DNA from: Mesocentrotus franciscanus
Taxonomy: Eukaryota; Echinodermata; Echinoidea; Camarodonta; Strongylocentrotidae
Direction: 5' to 3'
DNA: 64,000 bases
NCBI GenBank assembly: GCA_037976565.1
Contig: CP137668.1
Span: forward strand, 31,015,373-31,079,372
The translations under genes and the position numbers were made by a program. Position 1 is the first letter of the stretch. Each line of letters begins with the position of its first letter. Of this stretch, positions 40,279-49,200 are shown one piece after another. The notes under the pieces are model-generated. The model had not been told where the DNA came from, ran no database searches, and saw nothing but the letters and a program-made list of their open reading frames with translations.

Positions 40279-43200
40279 GTGATAATGATGAAAATAATAA
40301 CATGAGGATAAATAACCATGTCACTTACAATTCATGGAGCTGAGGATACTCTGCAAGTCCCTCAGCTGAATAGCTGGCTGCCCTGCAGCCGCAGCAGCAC
40401 CTGGAGCAGCGGCAGCCGAGGATGCAGTAGATGCGGGGGTAGCAGCAGCAGCAGCAGGAGTAACAGCTGCAGGGGTGGTGGATGGCCTAGCTGCTGGGGT
40501 AGAGCTTTGGGTGGTGGCAGGGGTCACACTGCTGCTGGAAGATGTAGCAGGGCGAGCAGAGGACTGGGTTCTAGATGGTCTGCAACGAACAAGGATCAAA
40601 GGATAATATCAAGTTCATACTATGGCACCTCAAAGGTGTTTTGTCCTATTGACATGATAAACCGATGACATCAATAACTTGGTTCTATCCGTTGTGAGGC
40701 GTGATGGTTGCTGCGACTGCAAGTTTACCATCAAGCTTACATAAAAAATTAATTAAAGGAAATAAAGAAAAAAGTACAAGTCAAGTAAAGAATTATTATG
40801 GAGCTTGTTGCATTGACTTGATTCGGTTCCCATTAGGACAATCCTGAATTCCAGTTGACAGATTTAACAGTAGACGACACCTCTGCTTGACAGGTGGGTT
40901 CACAAAGTGTCGCTATGACTAGTCTATGTCTTGTCTTATTGGTGGTGGTCTCCAGAATGAAGATGTCTGTCGACCAACCTTCGTACGTGTGCTCCCGATC
41001 CCGCTTGGAGGGTAGGAGAGCGTAAATGCACCTATGCCAGGCTTAGATACATATACGTCCGTATCTTGGTGACACATACGCATGTTCGCACCACTGGAAG
41101 TTACCCAGGCGCATGCCGTGGGTCGGAGGAGAATAAATATTTACTGCACTCCCCCTGTTCCCTTAGATTGCAGCACATATAAAGATATTGAACAATCTTC
41201 TAATACCCCAATTCATACCCGAATATCAGAGAAGGATCTTCATTTACTGTAAAATTTGCTGGACCCCAATATTCAGAAAAAAATCCTTGTCGAAGATTCC
41301 AATTTAACATATTAATTCCGCAAGCTAAATTTGCCTATGGCTACCTTAATCTTTCTGCCCACAACCGAACGAGCCTTTATACATGTACTTGTTAAAGGGA
41401 TTGGGTAACTTTGTCTCAGATTCTGAAACAAAGTCCTGGATTTAGCTCATGCTGCAATGATAATTATAAACCTTTAGGTCAGTTATGACTTTTACAAGCT
41501 GATCGCCTGTCTGATTATTAAGATATTTATGATTGGAAATCGAAATCAAATTTTGCATTTTCCTAACGGTTTTCATAACACTGCAGTCTATTGGGGAAAA
41601 CGAGTATGGTAAAACCGGTCACTCAAAGATTTTTACTTTTTTGGGGCACTTCTTGATATTTTAAAGCGCAATTTTTTTAGGGCTTCAATATTACACCATA
41701 TCACAGACACTGATAACACGTAGGGCCATGCATCTCAGATTTAACATTGTTAAACGATACCTTTAACATATGAGACATTAAATTGACAAATATGCTGGAC
41801 TAAAATGGTTTCCCAAAAATTTAAACAGAAACATAACTCAGTTTTAATCAGGTTCCATTTTCGATTAGAGCTCAACTAATAATTAAGATTTATATAAGAA
41901 ATGGAAGCTTACGTTGACTCTGATGCACCTCCAGTTCTAGCTCCTCCCAACATACTCTGCAAGCCAAGGGGGCCTATTTATACAAAAACAAATAAAAGAA
42001 GGAGAAGAAGAAGGGGAAAAAAAGAATAAAGAGTTGGTGGACGAGAAGAAGAAGAGAAGAAAAAAAAGGTATGTAACTATTAAAAATACATACTTGATAA
42101 GTTTAAATTTTGACAGCCTCAGCATATCATATTGACTACACCGATTATATATTGGAATAAAAAAACAAATTCTTCTTGACAGAGGTCTCGATTCATATAT
42201 GGCCATGGATTTTTTTTTTAAAGCTGGGTACTGTAAGAGTTTTAGTCAAAAGAGAGGCCCAATCAGCTACAAGTCACACATGCATTGCTTGATTCAGAGC
42301 CAATAGGCTTTTTCCTCTGACTACAGCACTTAAAACATCTCATGATTCTTTCAATTCATTAATTAATTTAATCAAATACAAAGACATAATATACAATAGA
42401 ATTGTGCCTGGAAAATTGCATTAAAAAGCCACTGGCTTGTAATAAAACACAGCAATTCCCCTTACAATCATAGTAATTCTGATATCAAATTGCTGGTGAT
42501 ATTGGTTAAAATCAACACCACCATTGCATAAGGATCCCTAAGTCTACTGTGAGACTTACAAATTCCATCCTGTCCTCTAAGGCTCATTCAGATATGACGT
42601 GGCAAAACCGCAGCATTTTTTTTTTTTAGACAGCGGTCAGTGAATACATGCAAGTCCTTTGTGGCAGCTTTTTGTGGCGGTTTACCCTGCCATATCTGAA
42701 CAGGCCTTCAATGAATACTGGTGACAATCCACATGGACATCACACCTGAAACCACGGCCCAACGACTTACTAAGTCCCCCTAGTCCTCCCCCACTGAGGA
42801 GCTGCATCATCTGCTGTTGATCCATGTTACCTAGCATAGACTGCAAACCTCCTTCACCTTCAAGTACAAAAAGAAATAAAAGTAATTAGGAATCTTAAAA
42901 AGAGAACAGTTTCTACTCAGGGATATGAATGATTCTTTTATAACCTCTTCAGTGCCACAAATTATTTCAACTGTCAAAAAATGAAATTTGAAGACTTTTT
43001 TTTTGGGGGGGGGGGCTTTATATAGTGCTCTATTTAATTGTTGAATTTGGTGTGAAATATTTGCCCCCAGATTAAATTTGACACTGCATGATTTCACACA
43101 CATTATTATTGGCAAATGAAATTATCGTTTTGAGTCTATCAGGAAATAAACTGTACTTCTTTGTTTTTCTTTTATAACACAATTCTAAAACAGAAATGGA

Positions 43201-46200
43201 CTAAAATTCATGAAGAAGTTATCACAATGATTTAACAATTTCATTTTTCAATTTCCTTTCAATTCAGATTTTCAAAGAATATTTTGCTGTCCACAACACT
43301 GGATCGATTCTGTATCCACCTCTATGGTGCAAATAGTACTAACATGAATTCAATGGCAAACTAAAGTGAGGGAGTAAATCACGTACCGAGAGCAGACCCC
43401 AGTCCACCCAAGTCCGCCGGTAGACCGCCAGTGCCTCGCCCTCCTCCCAGGCCACTGGAGCCAGGGGCAGGTGGGTTGTTGAGCACATCATTCACCTTCT
43501 TACACAGCTCATCATCCTTCTCCGTCTTTGGCTCCTGGAAAAATCAAAGTTGGCAACAGCTTGTTAGACATGAGAGGTGAGAATAAGTGACACAAATCCT
43601 TGATTACATGACCAGCCCAGGGGAGTGTTTCACAAAGACTAAGATCAACTTTAAGTTGGACTTAAATATGGCAGGCCGTTCATGCCACTGTTTGCTCTCA
43701 CCATTTACTGGCATTGGTCTCTCAAGGGACGTACAAATCTACAGAATTTACATTTTTTGATAGTTCATTATTGAAGGAAAAAAAATATCATCTAAAGATC
43801 ATAATTGAGAGACCAATGGTGAGAGCAACTAGTGGCATGAATGGCAAAATGTAAAATTGGCATGAATGGCCTGCCATAGTTAAGTCAAACTTAAAGTCGA
43901 TCTTAGTCTTTGTGAAACACCCCCCTGGGCCTTTGTTTCATAAATGTGATTATCAATATCAATAACAACTGCCACAATTCTAAAAAAAATTCGCTCTCAG
44001 ACAATCAAAGTCAATGATTACAGTAGCTTAAATAGCAATTCTTGTAACTTTTATAAAATAGTAAGTTTTATAAAATAGTCCCCAGTCTTCAAACTTGACA
44101 CAATTGAAATTGATTTTAAAATGCCAACTTCACTCTCTCTCTTGTAATAATAAAAGGAGTCATGGACTTGGAAACAAGTAATAATGCCCAGTCATCAAAT
44201 ATAACACAATTGAAGACGTTGGTTTTTAAAGTCAACTTTGCCCTCCAGTAATTATGAATGGAGTCATGGAGTAAAGAAGTAAACTAATAAACAGTGCAAG
44301 ATATGCAATTTATATTATCACAGTACAAAACTAGGGATCTAATATAACCCTTGTCTACTGTACATGAAAAATTACCGTAGCTAGTTTTGTGATTAAGAAC
44401 TTACCATAGAATGACATTGCCCAAGCAAATGCTATGCCAGATCACCTACTGTTTTAATCCATCATAATGTGCATTTCTTATGTACAGTTTTATTCTATTA
44501 GTATGCTTACCTGCATCCAGAAGAAGAACTTGCGAGCAGAAGACTTGAACTTCAGAATGTACACCCTTCCTGTCGTGCATTGTGGGACACGCTTGAATTC
44601 GCAGTCATCTGGGAATATGATCAGATCCTGCAGAAATAAATATAACAATCATTGCGAGACTCCATCACTTGCAGGAATAATCAATCATCTCTTCGAGAAC
44701 TAAGATGAACCATTTTTCAACAAAGAACCCCAAATTCATGCAAAATAGGCCAAGTGTAAAGAAATTCTAGACTTAATTGTTGAATCATGATTTTTAAGGG
44801 TGAGCTATACATGTACACTGTACATGTATCATATTGTTTTTAAAAAAATCTCTTTGACAATCATATTATCTAATGTATATGCCTTTCCAGCAAAACCAAT
44901 ATCGCGAACTCTCGTCAGAAGCCAGTGTTTTTGTCATGTAAAATGTAGTGCTTTGTACATCGTACGAGAAGAAAGAAGATCCACTGACTCCACTAGCGAA
45001 ATCCGAAGGCAGTGTGGCGCGTGCAATGTTCGTTGAATGCGGTAAGGGGCTATTTCGAACGCATTTTAGTTTTTGTTTATCTGCTTCTTCACGCAGGGGT
45101 ATACTATGGGTCCCAATTAAGGCTATATGATATCAATATTATAATTCATATTATCACCTAGCCTTTAATTAAAGCTAGTAAAATGCATGTTAGCTCATTA
45201 TCATCAGGAACATGTTGAAGGTTAGGCTGTTAAGGCCAACTCAAGTAACAAATTTCCAATTTAGGAAAAAAAAATTGACCAATGTCAAAGCGCTTTGTGT
45301 GGGAAAAAAGGAGAACCCACTAGTGAATTATGATGGTTGTTTACAAGATTACAGTCATTAGTCTGGTGCGGGAATGGGTGATTACGAACACATTTTAGGC
45401 TTTGTTTACATGCATCAGAGTGATCAGACACTCTTCATGCAGGGGTATGGGTGCTAATTAAAGGCATCGTTTAAATCTGAGATGTAGGCCTATGGCCCCA
45501 CCTGTTATCAGTGTCTGTGATATGGTGTAATATTGAAGCCCTAAAAAATTGCACTTCAAAATGATCATGAAGTGCCTCAAAAAAGTAAAAGTCCTCCCCA
45601 ATAGACTGTAGTGTTATGAAAACCGTTAGGAAAACGAATTTTGATTTTCAATCATAAATATCTTGATAATCAGACAGGCGATCTGCTTGTAAAAGTCATG
45701 GGGTTCCTGACTGACCTAAAGGTATATAATTATCATTGCAGCATGAGCTAAATCAAGGATTTTTTTTCAGAATCTGAGACAGAGTTACCCAATCCCTTTA
45801 AAGCCCAAGTCCACTCCGATTTTCAAAAATTATAACATGTTGTAAATAAATCAAAGGTTAAAACTGCCAAATATCACGGGCGTACTTCAATCAGGTGATT
45901 TTTAAGAGCGATTTTTGTTTCGGGTATTTCGAGCAAAACATTTATATTGCTGTACGGATGTGACGTATGCTCCTCACAACGAAAGTGCCAGCGGTATACA
46001 TTCTGACAATAGGCTATTTTCGTAATGTAACCAAATGTAATGCATACGTCTTTGTGAAGTGCCTCTATACAAACTATTTCATTCACCTGATAAGAATAAT
46101 AGTGTTTCATTATTCTTATCAGGTGAATGAAATAGTTTGTATCGAGGCACTTCACAAAGACGTATGCATTAAATTTGGTTACATTACGAATCTGTGTTGT

Positions 46201-49200
46201 GAGGACCCTACGTCACAACCGACTCGATCATTAACTTGTTTTTGCTCATTAAAAAAAATTATTAAAAATAAATCTGAGCACCATTTTCCAAAACCAAGTT
46301 ATATTTGGGCTTTTTAGATTTTTGTCTATCTAATCAGCTCAACTTTTCAGTGGAGTGGACTTGTACTTTAAGGCTACCTTACTCAGATGTCCTTTTCTGA
46401 TATTAATGGTAAACTTAAGGTAATTCTACAGATTCTAGCCAGATTAGTAAAAATTTTCTAAATAAGACTAAAATGACTAAAAAGGATACTAAAAATGATC
46501 AAAAATTTCTTCTTTATGCAGAATAACTTATTCTGCATCAAGAAGGTATTTTTGATCATTTTTTATAACTAGTCCAAGGTCAACATTGTAGCTCATTTGG
46601 TCAAATTTTAGGCATTTTTTCAGGACAATGCATTGATGAATGATTGAATGCAATTCCATTTTCTAATCGTGTGTACATGTAAGTACGGCGGCCGAGAAGT
46701 CGAGGTCACAGGTAGCTAGCTGTGAGGCTGCCGGCGCCAAAGTATGGGCACACTTGTGAACACCTAAAATTCAACCAAATGAGCTTCAATGTTGGCCTTG
46801 GACTAGGTTTTCTGCATCAAGAAGGTATATTTGATCATTTAAAGAGAAGATTGAGTTCTGGGAAGAAGTGGAAAATAATTTGTGAGCGTTATTATGCAAG
46901 TGTGGGAGAACATCAGATTTAAAATGTTCCCTAAAAAGCATGGGTCTTCAAATGCCTTAATATTCTAAATATGGCATGTAACCATAGGTGCCGGAACTGG
47001 GGGCCAACAAAAAGTTTTTTGGGGGCAAAGCATTTTGCCTCCCAAAAAAATGCCCCTCCAAAAAAAAAGAAGAAAAGCAGTAAAGGAGTAAAGATGGTTT
47101 GTATTTTTTAACCAAAAAGAACATAACAATAATAAAACCTGAATTGAATCACATATCAATTATATTCCATTCAAAGAAAAGGAATGTTAAAAGGAATTAA
47201 ATTTCCTAACCATTCCGCATGCCACCTATATCTATCAATGGAGGTTTTTATAATAGCGTTACGTGCATATCGTGGAAATATTGTGAGAGGGTGGGAAAGC
47301 ATGTGTGTTTTTATTATAGGGGTGAGAAGACATGAGCCCCTGAACGCTGGCGTACTGATGGGGGGGGGGGATATCTAATTCGATATCAGTGATTTACTGA
47401 AATGACATGATTTTCTGGTATTTTTTCTCAATTTTTAGGTAAGCCATACATTTTTATGCGTTTGATGGAAAATTAGAAATTCCCAAATTTACAGTAAGGC
47501 GAAAAATATGCTTATTTAGAAGCCTTCATGTAAGGGCCTGCAGAACCGCGGGGCTCGAGCCCCCCTCACTTTTTTGAAAAGTATGTTAAAGAGAAAAAGA
47601 AAGAAAGAGAGAGAGAAAAAAATAAGTGACCTGCCAATGTCACAAATGACATTACCTAAAACCCCTGAGCTTCCAGGGGTTCTGCCCCCTGGACCCTCCG
47701 CCAATTAGTGATCTGCCAGTGTCACAATAAAGGTATCTAAATATGCTTATCTGACCGTAATTTAATGCCTAATAACCTGAGCTTCCGGGGGCTCAGCCCA
47801 TTGACCCCCTGCTGGGGCTCAGTCCCTGGACCCCACGCCAATTTACACTCGCTACGCTTTACCTGATCGTTAATACTCCACTTTGAAAAACGTCCCGCGG
47901 AGCCTGCATGTAACATGTAAGAGTGGTGGTGAAGCAGATTCTTCTTCCCCCAAACTTTTTGCTCATTACGCCACTGCCCTTGGAAGGTGAGCCCCTGGAA
48001 ATTTTGCCCCCCCCCCAATCCCAAACTGCTTCCGGCGCGCCTGCATGTAACAGCATAAAAACGGGACAGACTTTTACGCCACATGTTCGTGTAGTCCCAT
48101 ACATCTTTCTGTGTACAGTGCTTGTAACTTTACCAAGACTGGGCCAAATTTCTTATCGTTTTGATGATTCCAGAACCTCGCAGTACACACTAATACTTAT
48201 GTATATGCTAGATAGATGATCAACCTTTTCTGATCGATTCCACACTGTTTCTTTCAAAATGCAATCGCATGACCAGAACTCAACCTTATCTATCTTTTTT
48301 AGTTATATTAGAGCATTTTTAGGATGTTCTGGAAGTATTACGCGCATGCACGATACCATAAACCATACGAGAAGTTTGCATAATTTTTGAGTGATAGCCA
48401 GTTTGAGGTGCAGAGCTATAGCGTAGAGACGGTACTGAGCGACGACGTCGACATCGAGGCCCTAAAGGGAGGATTCCCAATGTCGGGTATGATCCAAATT
48501 CAGGAGGAAAGTGGGATGTATGATTATGATAAAAATTAGTAAAAAATTGGGCTAAAATTCCTTTGCTAAGAATGGATAAGAAACTGCTAAAAAAAATGGA
48601 TACGAAAGTACACTAGCACCAATAGACCTAGTCTAGATCACACATAGCTGCATCGCTATCCTGGCTGTGTAATAAAACCTGTCTTATTGATCTCAACATT
48701 TCAAACACCACTGTAGGCCTACAGAACTAAACTGATTTCACTTAAAATCGGTACTTTAGTGACAATTGATGACATCTAAATAGCAGTAAAATACAATTTT
48801 TTTCAACTCACCTAAGTTAGAAAGAATAATTTAAAAATTAAAATTGTGAGTCCACTGTCAAACTTGCTTACAGTTTTATCGGCATGATTGTGTGCATTTG
48901 TGTGTTATACATGTACATGTAAGTGTATTGACTATTCACGTGTGAAATTGCTGCCTATTAGCACATGGTACAGCGCTAGAGGTCCATACGCAGTATTGAC
49001 TCTCTATGCTTTGCTGGAGTGGTCTACCGTCTAGATCTAGATCTATGTGTTATTGTTTAATTAAAAAAATTATTGCATTTTAATATTGTAATTTTAAGCA
49101 GGAGATGATCCCCAACACCTCTGCAGAGTGCAGGTTCAGAATCAGAGTGCAGTTTGCCGTGAATCCCGTGAGAAAGTTTATTTTTTAAGTCTATTTATAA

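Noticed and set aside
39804..40324. Long His/Ser-rich frames on minus
   Set aside because: Translation of the (GAT)n block in ADRM1 intron 6.
43000..43020. G-run as a functional quadruplex
   Set aside because: A single homopolymer run with no further G-tracts close by.
45874..46317. Two frames of about 100 residues on opposite strands
   Set aside because: They are the two arms of a palindromic MITE and encode nearly the same peptide.
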